Shown: positions 45,274-53,710 of the stretch, in pieces
How positions within the stretch are numbered: the first letter of the stretch is position 1
Layout: the number at the start of each line of letters is the position of its first letter
Source: Bacteroidota bacterium
GTDB lineage: Bacteria; Bacteroidota; Bacteroidia; Bacteroidales; P3
Length of the DNA: 64,000 nucleotides
NCBI GenBank assembly: GCA_017860255.1
Contig: JAFNAR010000005.1
Location: 1 to 64,000 of the forward strand
Reading direction: 5' to 3'
The notes under the pieces: model-generated
What the model saw: only the letters and a program-made list of their open reading frames with translations
What the model was told of the DNA's origin: nothing
The model's database searches: none
Made by a program: the position numbers and the translations under genes

Positions 45274-46482
45274 CTACCTTCCGTGAGAAAGGAGCTCTTT
45301 ATTTTTGGAGAGTAGAATGCTAAGAAGAATTAAAACTGCTCCTGTGCCCAAAAGAATAACTTCTATTGAAACAGCATCTGCAAGTGGTCCAAAAACTAAC
45401 ATTCCCAATGGTACCATTGAACTTGAAATCATTGTAAGTATTCCAAATACTCGTCCCAAATATTCTTGCTCCACTTTCTCCTGAATTAGTACATTTGAAT
45501 TGGTATGAAAGAGTGGAACGGCAATTCCCATTGTAAAGATGATAAATAAATATATCCAAAAGATTATGCTAAAACCCAAAGCAAAAGTTGTTATGGCTGT
45601 TAGAAAACAAGCAAAAGCCATTGTATGGATTTTATTCTTAAAGACTTTAAAGTAACTGACAATAACACCTCCCAACATCATTCCAACTGAAAACACAACC
45701 TCAATGGCAGTCAGTCGCCAAACATCTCCTCCATAATTACGAGTAACCTGTAAAGGTGTTAAAAAAGAAACAGGTGCAATTAGAAAGAAAAAGAATATAC
45801 AGAATAGAAAGAAATGTTTAATGTACTTATGTGCTTTAATGTATTTTAAACCTGCTTTCAAATCGGATAAATAGGTTGTGGCATTTCTGTCCAAAGCTTT
45901 TTTATGTGGAGGAATTTTTATGAAAACAAGTAAAGTGAAAACAGCAATAAGGGCAGTGAAAACATCAATAAAAAATATTGCTTCAATGCTTGCAACACTC
46001 AATAAAAAGGCACTAAACATTGGAGAGAGAAGCATCACAACTGAATGAATTGAGCTATTTATTCCATTAACTTTTATTAGCTTATCCTGAGGAACAAATT
46101 GTGGTAAAATGGCTCCAATGGCAGGAGTTTGCATTCCTGAACCTAATGATCTAATGGCTGATACAGCAAACAATAGCCAAATAAACTTATAGCCCATAAG
46201 AAATAATATTGCCAATATAAGAGTGGCAAAGGCTATAAAAGAATCCGATAGTGCAATAATTACCTTTCTGTTATATCTGTCAGCCACAACTCCACTAAAT
46301 GGAGAAAGGAAGAAAGTTGGCAGAAAACCGCAAATTATGGATATAGTCATCATAACTCCTGATTTGGTTTCCAAGGTGATGTACCACATAATGGCAAACT
46401 GCACCAAAGTGGAACCAAACTGTGAAATTGCTTGACTGGTAAGAAAAAGAGTAGTCCTTTTAACCCAAGAATTATTATCCAT
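45274..46482 (-). CDS. MFS-family exporter (macrolide-efflux/enterobactin-exporter type)
   Basis: The 402-residue transporter (from the ATG at 46482) has 10-12 membrane segments. Its first loop carries GVVADRYNRKVIIALSD, the MFS motif A variant G-x-x-x-D-R-x-x-R. The sequence is like the MFS_3 group (Mef, EntS), which exports small molecules, antibiotics or siderophores; the substrate is not evident. A start at 46509 would precede the likely transcription start set by the -7 box at 46507-46514, so the second Met (M10 of the longer frame) is used. It stands alone. Confidence 0.85.
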   Translation of the reverse strand: MDNNSWVKRTTLFLTSQAISQFGSTLVQFAIMWYITLETKSGVMMTISIICGFLPTFFLSPFSGVVADRYNRKVIIALSDSFIAFATLILAILFLMGYKFIWLLFAVSAIRSLGSGMQTPAIGAILPQFVPQDKLIKVNGINSSIHSVVMLLSPMFSAFLLSVASIEAIFFIDVFTALIAVFTLLVFIKIPPHKKALDRNATTYLSDLKAGLKYIKAHKYIKHFFLFCIFFFFLIAPVSFLTPLQVTRNYGGDVWRLTAIEVVFSVGMMLGGVIVSYFKVFKNKIHTMAFACFLTAITTFALGFSIIFWIYLFIIFTMGIAVPLFHTNSNVLIQEKVEQEYLGRVFGILTMISSSMVPLGMLVFGPLADAVSIEVILLGTGAVLILLSILLSKNKELLSHGR

Positions 46483-46506
46483 AGTAAGTATTGTGAATTT
46501 GAGGAG

Positions 46507-46514
46507 CAAATTTA
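46507..46514 (-). promoter_or_regulatory. -7 element of the MFS gene
   Basis: The minus strand reads TAAATTTG. It decides the start codon of the MFS gene (46482 rather than 46509). Confidence 0.5.
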
Positions 46515-46590
46515 AGACAATAATTTGAAATCAATGTTTTTTCTTTCTAAAAAGACTTATTTTTAAAATCCCTCTCAAACCAAAATTCTT

Positions 46591-46674
46591 AACTCCTTAT
46601 TCTAATTTGCTAACTCCTTATTCTATTTTACTGAAATAAGGTTTTAATTTACTAACTCCTTACTTTAATTTTTT
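46591..46674. repeat. Four-unit 21-bp direct array (AACTCCTTATTC family, inverted orientation)
   Basis: Units at 46591-46611, 46612-46632, 46633-46653 and 46654-46674. The first, second and fourth begin AACTCCTTA and the third GAAATAAGG. It is the complement orientation of the 36510 array. Apart from this array, the orphan hairpin at 46759 and the mutA promoter, 46510-46985 holds nothing recognisable. Confidence 0.8.
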
Positions 46675-46758
46675 CTTTCTTTACTTTATTCTTGTTTTAT
46701 AAGCACAATCAAAGAAATTGATTATTCAATAAATAAAATAGCAATTAATGTATTCAGT

Positions 46759-46790
46759 AGAGGCGTGATTGATTGCGCCTCTATTTTTTT
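46759..46790 (+). terminator. Orphan plus-strand terminator
   Basis: AGAGGCG (46759-46765) pairs with CGCCTCT (46776-46782), followed by a T-run. No plus-strand gene ends before it: the left neighbour is the minus-strand MFS gene and mutA is downstream. It may end a small RNA starting in 46680-46750. Confidence 0.7.
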
Positions 46791-46893
46791 ATATGATTTA
46801 TATTGTTAGAAAATAAATGCTTTATTATTGGTATTAAATTAACGTTTTTATTATTTTCTAAAACAAAGATTAGGTTATATCTTGATTTCTTTT

Positions 46894-46901
46894 TAATTTT
46901 G
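46894..46901 (+). promoter_or_regulatory. -7 element of mutA
   Basis: TAATTTTG lies 84 bases before the mutA ATG. The leader of about 78 nt has no cobalamin-riboswitch features. Confidence 0.55.
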
Positions 46902-46985
46902 CAAACTAAATTAAAGAAAATCAGAATGGCTAAAAATAGAATGTCTGATTGTTTGAAAAACAGAAAATTAAAAATATGAATAAAT

Positions 46986-48806
46986 ATGAAAAGCGATAAA
47001 CTTTTTTCTGAGTTTCCTCCTGTTTCAACAGAGCAATGGGAAGAAGTAATAATGGCTGACCTTAAAGGTGGTGATTATGAAAAAAAATTGATATGGAAAA
47101 CTATTGAAGGAATTGATGTTAGACCATATTACAGGGCAGAAAATATTAAGGATTTAAATATTGAACCAACTACAAAGAAAGATAATAATTGGGATATTCG
47201 TCAAGATATCTTTGAGTCAGATATTAAGTTAGCTAATCAAATAGCTCTTGAAGGATTGAAAAGAGGTGTTAATGCTATTGGCTTTGATGCTTCAAAGGTT
47301 CAATCTGATAAGGATATGGAAGTTCTTCTTAATGGTATTGATTTAACTAAGGTTAAGGTTAATTTCTTTTTCGCAACTTGTTTCTTGGAACTTACTAAGA
47401 GATTTATTGCTTATGTTAAAGCAAAATCAATTGACGGAACAAAGGTTTATGGTTCAATGAATTTTGATCCTTATATCTATTCTCTTTATTCTGGAAAATT
47501 ATGCTGTTCTGATGATGAAATAGCTGAACAAGGTGCTCAAATTATTAATTTAATTAAAGAAAATATTCCAAATTTCGATGCTGTTACTGTTAATGGCCAT
47601 TTATTCAATAATGCTGGTGCTTCAATTGTTCAAGAATTGGCTTACACTCTTTCAGCAGCAAATGAATATCTTGCTAGTTTAACTGCAAAAGGAATTCCTG
47701 CTCATTCAGTTGGATATAGGACAGTTTTTGCTTTCGCAACAGGAAGTAACTACTTTATGGAAATTGCTAAAATTAGAGCTGCAAGAATTTTGTGGAAGAA
47801 AATTATGCAAGAGTATAATCCAAAATGTGATTCTGCTTATGATTTATTTATTGCAACTGAAAGTTCTTTCTATAACAAGACAATTTATGACCCATATGTA
47901 AATATGCTAAGAACAACAACTGAAACTATGTCTGCTGCAATTGCTGGTGCTGATTCAATTTCAGTTTATCCTTTTGATTGTGCATTTAAAGAAAGTGATG
48001 ACTTCTCTCGTAGAATTGCTTCTAACCAACAAGTCCTTTTAAAAGAAGAATCTCATTTTGATAAGGTTGTTGACCCTTCTGCTGGTAGTTATTATATTGA
48101 AAATTTAACTTCTTCTATTGCTTCTCATGCTTGGGATATTTTCAAACAAATTGAAGAAAAGGGTGGTTTCTTAAAAGCTATTAAGGAAGGTTACATTCAA
48201 GATGAGGTTAATAAAACTGCTCAAAAGAGATCAAAAGAAGTTGCAATGCGTAAGACAACAATTTTGGGAACAAATCAATATCCAAATCAAACCGAAGAAA
48301 TGTCTTCAAAGATAGAATCAATTTGTCATGGTTACGAAAATCCAGCAAATGAAATTAAAACTTTGAATTGTGATCGTTTGGCTGAACCTTTCGAAAAATT
48401 AAGATTGGATGTTGAAAAATCAAGCAATAAACCAAAAGTATTCCTTTTAACTTATGGTAATTTAGCTATGCGTAAGGCAAGAGCTGGTTTTGCTTCTAAT
48501 TTCTTTGCTGTTTCAGGATATCAAATTATTGATAACGCTGGATTTGATACAGTAGAAGCAGGAGCTAAGGCTGCTTTGGATTCAAAAGCTGAAATAGTTG
48601 TTTTATGTTCTTCTGATGAAGAATATGTTGATTTGGTTGCAGGAGTAACTCCTCTATTGAAGGGAAAAGTAAATCATATTGTTGTTGCTGGTAATCCAGT
48701 TGACCAAATTGAAAACTTCAAAAATCAAGGAATTACTGATTTTATTAGCGTTAAAACTAATGCATTGGAATCACTTCAAAACTATAACAAATTATTGTTG
48801 AAGTAA
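46986..48806 (+). CDS. mutA: Methylmalonyl-CoA mutase small (non-catalytic) subunit
   Basis: MutA pairs with the B12-binding catalytic subunit MutB to interconvert succinyl-CoA and methylmalonyl-CoA, part of propionate metabolism. At 606 residues the length is right. The TIM-barrel part includes VRPYYRAEN (near 46), SSFYNKTIYDPYVNMLRTTTE-like sequence, DSISVYPFD and VVDPSAGSYYIENLT. The C-terminal cobalamin-type domain (about 480-606) has no DxHxxG motif, as expected for the small subunit. In most Bacteroidetes mutB follows at once; here a double terminator and a convergent gene follow, so mutB must lie elsewhere. Confidence 0.93.
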   Translation: MKSDKLFSEFPPVSTEQWEEVIMADLKGGDYEKKLIWKTIEGIDVRPYYRAENIKDLNIEPTTKKDNNWDIRQDIFESDIKLANQIALEGLKRGVNAIGFDASKVQSDKDMEVLLNGIDLTKVKVNFFFATCFLELTKRFIAYVKAKSIDGTKVYGSMNFDPYIYSLYSGKLCCSDDEIAEQGAQIINLIKENIPNFDAVTVNGHLFNNAGASIVQELAYTLSAANEYLASLTAKGIPAHSVGYRTVFAFATGSNYFMEIAKIRAARILWKKIMQEYNPKCDSAYDLFIATESSFYNKTIYDPYVNMLRTTTETMSAAIAGADSISVYPFDCAFKESDDFSRRIASNQQVLLKEESHFDKVVDPSAGSYYIENLTSSIASHAWDIFKQIEEKGGFLKAIKEGYIQDEVNKTAQKRSKEVAMRKTTILGTNQYPNQTEEMSSKIESICHGYENPANEIKTLNCDRLAEPFEKLRLDVEKSSNKPKVFLLTYGNLAMRKARAGFASNFFAVSGYQIIDNAGFDTVEAGAKAALDSKAEIVVLCSSDEEYVDLVAGVTPLLKGKVNHIVVAGNPVDQIENFKNQGITDFISVKTNALESLQNYNKLLLK

Positions 48807-48827
48807 TAATACTTTAATTTATATATG

Positions 48828-48854
48828 AAAGGGAGCTTATAGCTCCCTTTTTTT
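48828..48854 (+). terminator. Terminator after mutA
   Basis: AAAGGGAGC and GCTCCCTTT flank a 5-base loop and are followed by a T-run. The stop codon is about 22 bases upstream. Confidence 0.9.
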
Positions 48855-48924
48855 GTTTTGATTAATTATTACTGAAAAAGTATTCTCTAAGATAAATAGA
48901 GTTTCTCTTGTCGTTTATACAAAA

Positions 48925-48953
48925 TAAAAAAGGGAGCATTTGCTCCCTTTTCT
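48925..48953 (-). terminator. Terminator of the response-regulator transcript
   Basis: AAAAAGGGAGC/GCTCCCTTTT with a 4-base loop has A- and T-runs on both sides. The stem sequence is the same GGGAGC as the mutA terminator 70 bases away, which suggests duplication of a terminator module. Confidence 0.85.
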
Positions 48954-48980
48954 TTGTGTAAAGATAATTCTTAAATCAAA

Positions 48981-49706
48981 TTATTTACTCTTATGTACTG
49001 TAAGTTTAAAACCTACACCATGTTGATTTGCTAATTTAACTTCTGGATCATGCACTAAATATTTTCTAATCTTAGTGATGTAAACGTCCATGCTTCTTGC
49101 ATTAAAGTAAGAATTGTTTTTCCATACCTTTTGAAGTATAACTGTTCTGTCAACAGTTTGATTCATACTTAAACAGAAAATATTTAAAAGTTCACTTTCT
49201 TTACCAGTTAAACGAATGTCTTCTGGTTGATTTTTGTCATTTCCTTTAAATGAAAGTAGATGACGGTTGAAATCGAAAGTGTAAAAATTTCCTATTTCAA
49301 AGATATTGTCTTCTGGACGAGTGCCAATTGAACGACGAGCTATTGCGCTAATTCTGCAAAGTACTTCTTCCATCGAGAAAGGTTTGCATACATAATCGTC
49401 TGCTCCAAGTTCAAAACCTCTAATTATATCTTCTGTTTCTTTATGTTTGTCAGAAACAAACATAATTGGGATTGTTGGGTCTAAATCTCTGATCTTGTCT
49501 GCTACATCAAAACCATCAGTTAAGTCTAAGGATGTTTCCAGAATCACAAAATCAATTTCCTCAGAAGAATAAGCTTTAATTGCTGCTTGTCCATCGGTTA
49601 CTAATCTTACGTTAAACTCATTCTTTTCAAGAAAGGTTTTTACTATTGGTCCAAGGTTCAAATCCCCTTCTGCCAATAGGATTGTTAATTTTCTCATTTT
49701 ACTCAT
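48981..49706 (-). CDS. OmpR-family response regulator with Glu in place of the phospho-Asp
   Basis: The 241-residue protein has a receiver domain (about 6-122) and a winged-helix DNA-binding domain (about 135-238: DIRLTGKESELLNIFCL, KVWKNNSYFNARSMDVYITK). The receiver keeps Asp15, the serine in MFVSD (for Thr/Ser) and Lys in DDYVCKPF, but the phospho-acceptor position reads VILETSL with Glu57 where LLD is expected. It is close to the RprY type of Bacteroides. A Glu there often mimics phosphorylation, so the protein may be constitutively active. No histidine kinase is adjacent; it lies 34 bases after the signal peptidase gene. Confidence 0.88.
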   Translation of the reverse strand: MSKMRKLTILLAEGDLNLGPIVKTFLEKNEFNVRLVTDGQAAIKAYSSEEIDFVILETSLDLTDGFDVADKIRDLDPTIPIMFVSDKHKETEDIIRGFELGADDYVCKPFSMEEVLCRISAIARRSIGTRPEDNIFEIGNFYTFDFNRHLLSFKGNDKNQPEDIRLTGKESELLNIFCLSMNQTVDRTVILQKVWKNNSYFNARSMDVYITKIRKYLVHDPEVKLANQHGVGFKLTVHKSK

Positions 49707-49740
49707 TTTTTTTCAATGTTTGTTTGTTTATTATGCTTTT

Positions 49741-51465
49741 TTAATCTACGAGTCTAAATAATTTACTCCACCTAATCTTATTAAACCATTTTTTATCTTT
49801 ATTTAGACTTAACCATACAAATGAGGCTTTACCTACAATATGGTCTTCTGGAACAAATCCCCAAAATCTACTATCTGCTGAATTATGTCTATTGTCACCC
49901 ATCATCCAATAGTAATCCATTTTAAATGTATATGTTTTGGTTTCTTTCCCATTAATAAATACTTTACCTCCTTTTTGTTCCAATGTATTCTTTTCAAATG
50001 CAGTTATTGCTCTTTTGTATAAAGAAATATTTTTAGAGGTAAGTGTAACAGTCATTCCTTTCTTAGGAATTAAAACAGGTCCATAATTGTCAACATTCCA
50101 ATCCAAACTTTCTTCATAAGGGAATAGATTTTTTTCTTTATAGCCTTTAATGCTTATAACAGGTGTTATGGATTTTACATAAGGGAATTTCTTAATTTTT
50201 TGAATTAATTCATTTGAAAGAGGTAGTGTTGGGTAATTAATTGCACTACTAATTTCATTGCTGTCAACTCCAACCATTTTCAATGCCTGTGCTTTGTCCA
50301 CTAATTCAGGGTGGAAAATAATCTTACAAGGCAGTTTATTGAAAGCTGAATAGGATTTTCCTTTGCTGTTTAATGGTTGAACATCTAAAACATAAGGTGT
50401 AATTGAAAGGTTTTCAATTTGTGGTTTTGTCAAATTAATATAGTAGGAGAGATACATCATATCCATATCTTCCTTAGAAACTCCAATATTTAGCAATTCT
50501 TTTTCATTTAAAGAAGCTCCATTTTCTGTTTCTATTTTATATGTTATTTGATAATCTTTTGGACTTTCAATAGGTTTTCCATTAATATGTACAATTCTAT
50601 TTTCTATTGAAACTGTTTCACCAGGAAGTCCAATACAACGTTTGATGAAATTTTCTCTTTTATCAACAGGTCGAGTTATAATTTGTCCAAATTCTTGTGG
50701 AGAATTCCAAACTCTATCCATGCCATATTTTCTAACTAAGCTATAATAACTATCTGCACTTTGATAGGCAGTTGAAAGAGTATCTCCATCTGGGAAATTA
50801 AACACAACTGCATCATTTCTCTTAACTTTGCCAAGCCCTGGGAAACGATGATAATCCAAATTTATCCATTCAACGTATGACTTGATGTTTAAAAGAGGAA
50901 TTGTGTGGTGAACCAAAGGAAATGCAATAGGTGTGTTCGGAACTCTCGGTCCATAAGCAACCTTACTTACAAATAGATAGTCTCCAACAAGTAGAGATTT
51001 TTCCATTGAGGATGTGGGAATGGTGTAGGCTTCAAAGCCAAACATTCTAATAACTGATGCTGCAATTATTGCAAATAAAATAGCATCTGCCCATTCTCTA
51101 ACTGATGAATTTTTAATTTTTGGTAATTCAGAAGGGTGGGTGTAGTTTTCTTTCTTTGAAAATCCAAGCCAAGGCAAGATAACAAAAGGAAATAAAACTC
51201 CTGCAATCTGAATTAAAAGTCCATTTTTGCGGAAGCACTTCATTATTTCTATAATGATTAGCATCGCAACAAATATATTTATAAAAGGAATTAGACAATA
51301 AATAAACCACCAAAACTTTTTATTTATAATTTTTACAGCATACCAAACGTTAAGAATAGGAATTATGCTATACCAACCTTTAATTCCTGCTTTAATAAAT
51401 ACTTCCCAAAGCCCGATAACGGTAAGAATAGTAGTAATAATGATGATAATTGCGTATATACTCAT
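49741..51465 (-). CDS. lepB: Long signal peptidase I with an N-terminal DUF5684-like membrane domain
   Basis: The protein has 574 residues from the ATG at 51465, which is preferred because an upstream start at 51543 would precede the promoter. The N-terminus (about 1-115) has four membrane segments with [18 protein letters not shown] and [14 protein letters not shown], like DUF5684. The S26 peptidase domain follows: [21 protein letters not shown] (catalytic Ser), the [15 protein letters not shown] segment (catalytic Lys) and [19 protein letters not shown] near the end. About 200 extra residues lie between the GLPGE and MGDNR blocks, longer than in E. coli LepB. It removes signal peptides of exported proteins at the inner membrane. 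Confidence 0.92.
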   Translation of the reverse strand: MSIYAIIIIITTILTVIGLWEVFIKAGIKGWYSIIPILNVWYAVKIINKKFWWFIYCLIPFINIFVAMLIIIEIMKCFRKNGLLIQIAGVLFPFVILPWLGFSKKENYTHPSELPKIKNSSVREWADAILFAIIAASVIRMFGFEAYTIPTSSMEKSLLVGDYLFVSKVAYGPRVPNTPIAFPLVHHTIPLLNIKSYVEWINLDYHRFPGLGKVKRNDAVVFNFPDGDTLSTAYQSADSYYSLVRKYGMDRVWNSPQEFGQIITRPVDKRENFIKRCIGLPGETVSIENRIVHINGKPIESPKDYQITYKIETENGASLNEKELLNIGVSKEDMDMMYLSYYINLTKPQIENLSITPYVLDVQPLNSKGKSYSAFNKLPCKIIFHPELVDKAQALKMVGVDSNEISSAINYPTLPLSNELIQKIKKFPYVKSITPVISIKGYKEKNLFPYEESLDWNVDNYGPVLIPKKGMTVTLTSKNISLYKRAITAFEKNTLEQKGGKVFINGKETKTYTFKMDYYWMMGDNRHNSADSRFWGFVPEDHIVGKASFVWLSLNKDKKWFNKIRWSKLFRLVD

Positions 51466-51485
51466 TGATTTATTAATTAAATTAC

Positions 51486-51493
51486 TAATTTTG
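51486..51493 (+). promoter_or_regulatory. -7 element of the C-terminal protease gene
   Basis: TAATTTTG lies 42 bases before the ATG at 51535; the start would be near 51500. The transcript would overlap the leader of the lepB transcript. Confidence 0.55.
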
Positions 51494-51516
51494 CAATTCA
51501 AATTACAAAACGTTTG

Positions 51517-51524
51517 CAAAAATA
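51517..51524 (-). promoter_or_regulatory. -7 element of lepB
   Basis: The minus strand reads TATTTTTG; transcription would begin near 51510, to the right of the divergent start at 51500. A CAAA (-33 TTTG) lies at 51539-51542. Confidence 0.5.
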
Positions 51525-51534
51525 ATATTATTGT

Positions 51535-53301
51535 ATGAAACAAACAATTTTTTCTTTATTTTTTATAATTTCGATTTTCGTAAATGCACAAAGCATTGAT
51601 AGAAACGAGCTTCTGGCAACTGACAATAAAATGTCATTTACATTAAATATGATTAGATATTACTATGCGGAAAAACCCGATATGAAAAAAATTGTGGAAA
51701 AGGGTATAGTAAATATGCTAAAAGAATTGGATCCACATTCCGTTTATATTTCGAAAGAAGATGTGGACAAAATGAATGAACCTTTGGTTGGAAACTTCGA
51801 TGGAGTTGGTGTTTCATTCCAAATTTTGAAAGACACAATTTATGTTGTGGATGTTATTAGAGGTGGTCCTTCTGAAAAGGTGGGTATGTTGCCAGGAGAT
51901 AAAATAATTAAGGTTGATGATAATATTGCAACTGGTGACACAATCAAAACTGATTGGGTTTTTAAACATCTTAGAGGAGTTAAAGGAACTAAGGTTAAAG
52001 TAACCGTTGAAAGAAAAGGAAGAAAAGAACCAATAGTATTTGATATTATTAGAGATAAGATACCAATCACAAGTGTTGACACATGGTTTATGCTTGATAA
52101 AACTCTTGGTTATATCCGTTTGGATAGATTTGCTCAAAACTCACAGGAAGAAGTCGTTAATGCCATAAAAGATTTGAAAAGCAAAGGAATGAAAGAACTA
52201 ATCTTTGACCTTAGAGGAAATGGAGGGGGATATCTTGATGTTGCTTTCAAATTGGGTGATGAGTTTTTGGATGATGAAAAACTAATAGTTTATACAGAAG
52301 GAGTTTCTTCACCACGATATGATTTCAAAAGCCAGTCAAAAGGGGAATTTGAAAAAGGAAAACTTATAATATTAATTGATGAATCATCTGCCTCTGCAAG
52401 TGAAATTGTAACTGGTGCCATTCAAGATTGGGATAGAGGAGTGGTTATTGGAAGAAGAAGTTTTGGAAAGGGATTGGTTCAAAGACCTTTCAATTTGCCT
52501 GATGGTTCTCAAATACGTTTAACTACTTCACGTTACTTTACACCAAGTGGTCGTTGTATTCAAAAACCATGGGATGATGGATTAGACTCCTACTATAACG
52601 ACTATATGAAACGCTATCAACACAAAGAATTAATAACTCCTGATTCAATTAAATTTCCTGATTCACTAAAATATTCAACTTCAAATGGAAGAGTTGTTTA
52701 TGGTGGAGGAGGAATTATGCCAGACGTGTTTGTCCCAATTGACACTTCAAGAGCATCAGACTATTTAATAAATCTTCGTTCAAAAGGAATTTTCAATGAC
52801 TTCACAATGCAATGGGTAGATGATCACAGAACTGAATTTTTAAAACAAAATCCAAGCTTTGATGACTTTAACAAAGCATATCCTTCATTAAATTTAATGA
52901 AAGAATTTACTGCCTATGCACAAAAAGAAGGAGTGGAACATAATGAAATTAAAAAAGAATGGGTTAATCAAATGGTTGGTGAATATCTTTTTGAACAAGT
53001 GAAAGACACAACCAAACCAAACTATACATCTTATCAAATTTATGCAAATGAACTTTTAAATAATCCTGAGTTATTAAAAACAATTGTAGAGAAAGCACAA
53101 AATGAAGATAAGAAAATGGCAGAGATGATGAAAAAGTCAGATGTTTATATCGAGGCTACTCTAAAAGCAATGATAGCAAGAAACCTTTATGGAGTTAATT
53201 ATTACTATCAATCAATAAAAGACACTGATGAAGGCTTACAAAAAGCTATTTCAATAATTAAAGACGATAAGGTTTATAATAATCTATTGAAGAAAAAATA
53301 A
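51535..53301 (+). CDS. S41-family C-terminal processing peptidase (Ctp/Tsp)
   Basis: The 588-residue protease has a signal peptide (to about NAQ, residue 19), a PDZ domain (about 85-165: [20 protein letters not shown]) and the S41 catalytic core: [27 protein letters not shown] with the nucleophile Ser, and [11 protein letters not shown] with the Lys partner. The last 200 residues are helical, as in longer Bacteroidetes members. Ctp proteases cut periplasmic proteins near their C-termini. The gene is divergent from the signal peptidase gene, so two protein-processing genes share a control region. Confidence 0.93.
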   Translation: MKQTIFSLFFIISIFVNAQSIDRNELLATDNKMSFTLNMIRYYYAEKPDMKKIVEKGIVNMLKELDPHSVYISKEDVDKMNEPLVGNFDGVGVSFQILKDTIYVVDVIRGGPSEKVGMLPGDKIIKVDDNIATGDTIKTDWVFKHLRGVKGTKVKVTVERKGRKEPIVFDIIRDKIPITSVDTWFMLDKTLGYIRLDRFAQNSQEEVVNAIKDLKSKGMKELIFDLRGNGGGYLDVAFKLGDEFLDDEKLIVYTEGVSSPRYDFKSQSKGEFEKGKLIILIDESSASASEIVTGAIQDWDRGVVIGRRSFGKGLVQRPFNLPDGSQIRLTTSRYFTPSGRCIQKPWDDGLDSYYNDYMKRYQHKELITPDSIKFPDSLKYSTSNGRVVYGGGGIMPDVFVPIDTSRASDYLINLRSKGIFNDFTMQWVDDHRTEFLKQNPSFDDFNKAYPSLNLMKEFTAYAQKEGVEHNEIKKEWVNQMVGEYLFEQVKDTTKPNYTSYQIYANELLNNPELLKTIVEKAQNEDKKMAEMMKKSDVYIEATLKAMIARNLYGVNYYYQSIKDTDEGLQKAISIIKDDKVYNNLLKKK

Positions 53302-53365
53302 GTTAAAAGCTTAATTCTAAAATAAAAAATAATAAGAATTATATCTATAATTGAAATAAATTTTG

Positions 53366-53373
53366 TATCTTTG
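53366..53373 (+). promoter_or_regulatory. -7 element without an adjacent gene
   Basis: TATCTTTG is followed by AACTC...GAGTTTTT, a small hairpin at about 53382-53407, and no coding frame until 53711. It may drive a short non-coding transcript. The region 53302-53710 otherwise holds two repeat arrays and a second promoter. Confidence 0.35.
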
Positions 53374-53445
53374 AAAAACTAAACTCTATTTATATATGTA
53401 GGAGTTTTTCGCAAACTGACTAATTACAGAAATTCTTAAAAATAA

Positions 53446-53514
53446 AAAGATGCACGTCTTTACACCCAAAAGATGTGCATCTTTTCTTATTAAAGATGTG
53501 CATCTTTCCAAAAT
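53446..53514. repeat. Three-unit 23-bp direct array with core GATGTGCATC
   Basis: GATG motifs start at 53449, 53472 and 53495 (period 23). The units are AAAGATGCACGTCTTT, AAAGATGTGCATCTTT and AAAGATGTGCATCTTT with variable spacers. It is the same element as 10993-11061. Confidence 0.85.
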
Positions 53515-53523
53515 ATAACCTTG

Positions 53524-53586
53524 TTTCAGTAAAATAAAACCTTATTCTAATAAAATAAAACCTTGTTTCAGTAAATTAAAACAGCG
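53524..53586. repeat. Three-unit 21-bp direct array (CAGTAAAATA family)
   Basis: Units at 53524-53544, 53545-53565 and 53566-53586. The last ends AAAACAGCG, as does one unit at 4401-4421. It starts 10 bases after the 23-bp array. Confidence 0.85.
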
Positions 53587-53618
53587 TTTCATTTAGAATT
53601 AATCATTAAAGAAATTTC

Positions 53619-53649
53619 TTGCATTTATTTTGTGTTTATATTATCTTTG
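53619..53649 (+). promoter_or_regulatory. Promoter of the frameshifted T9SS gene
   Basis: TTG (53619-53621) lies 20 bases before TATCTTTG (53642-53649). The ATG is 62 bases further on. The presence of a good promoter shows that the broken gene is still transcribed or was broken recently. Confidence 0.6.
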
Positions 53650-53710
53650 CTTTTAATTACATTTTGTAATTAATTAAAAGTGCGGTGTCAGCACTTGAAA
53701 CTCCGACATT

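Noticed and set aside
46900-46985. Cobalamin riboswitch before mutA
   Set aside because: The leader is about 80 nt, AT-rich and has no B12-box-like sequence; it is far too short.
49741-51465. Frame break in lepB suggested by its length
   Set aside because: The frame is continuous from 51465 to 49741 and all catalytic blocks are in order, so the length is an insertion and not an artefact.
51466-51543. Longer start for the signal peptidase
   Set aside because: It would overlap the divergent gene's start and lie upstream of the probable transcription start.
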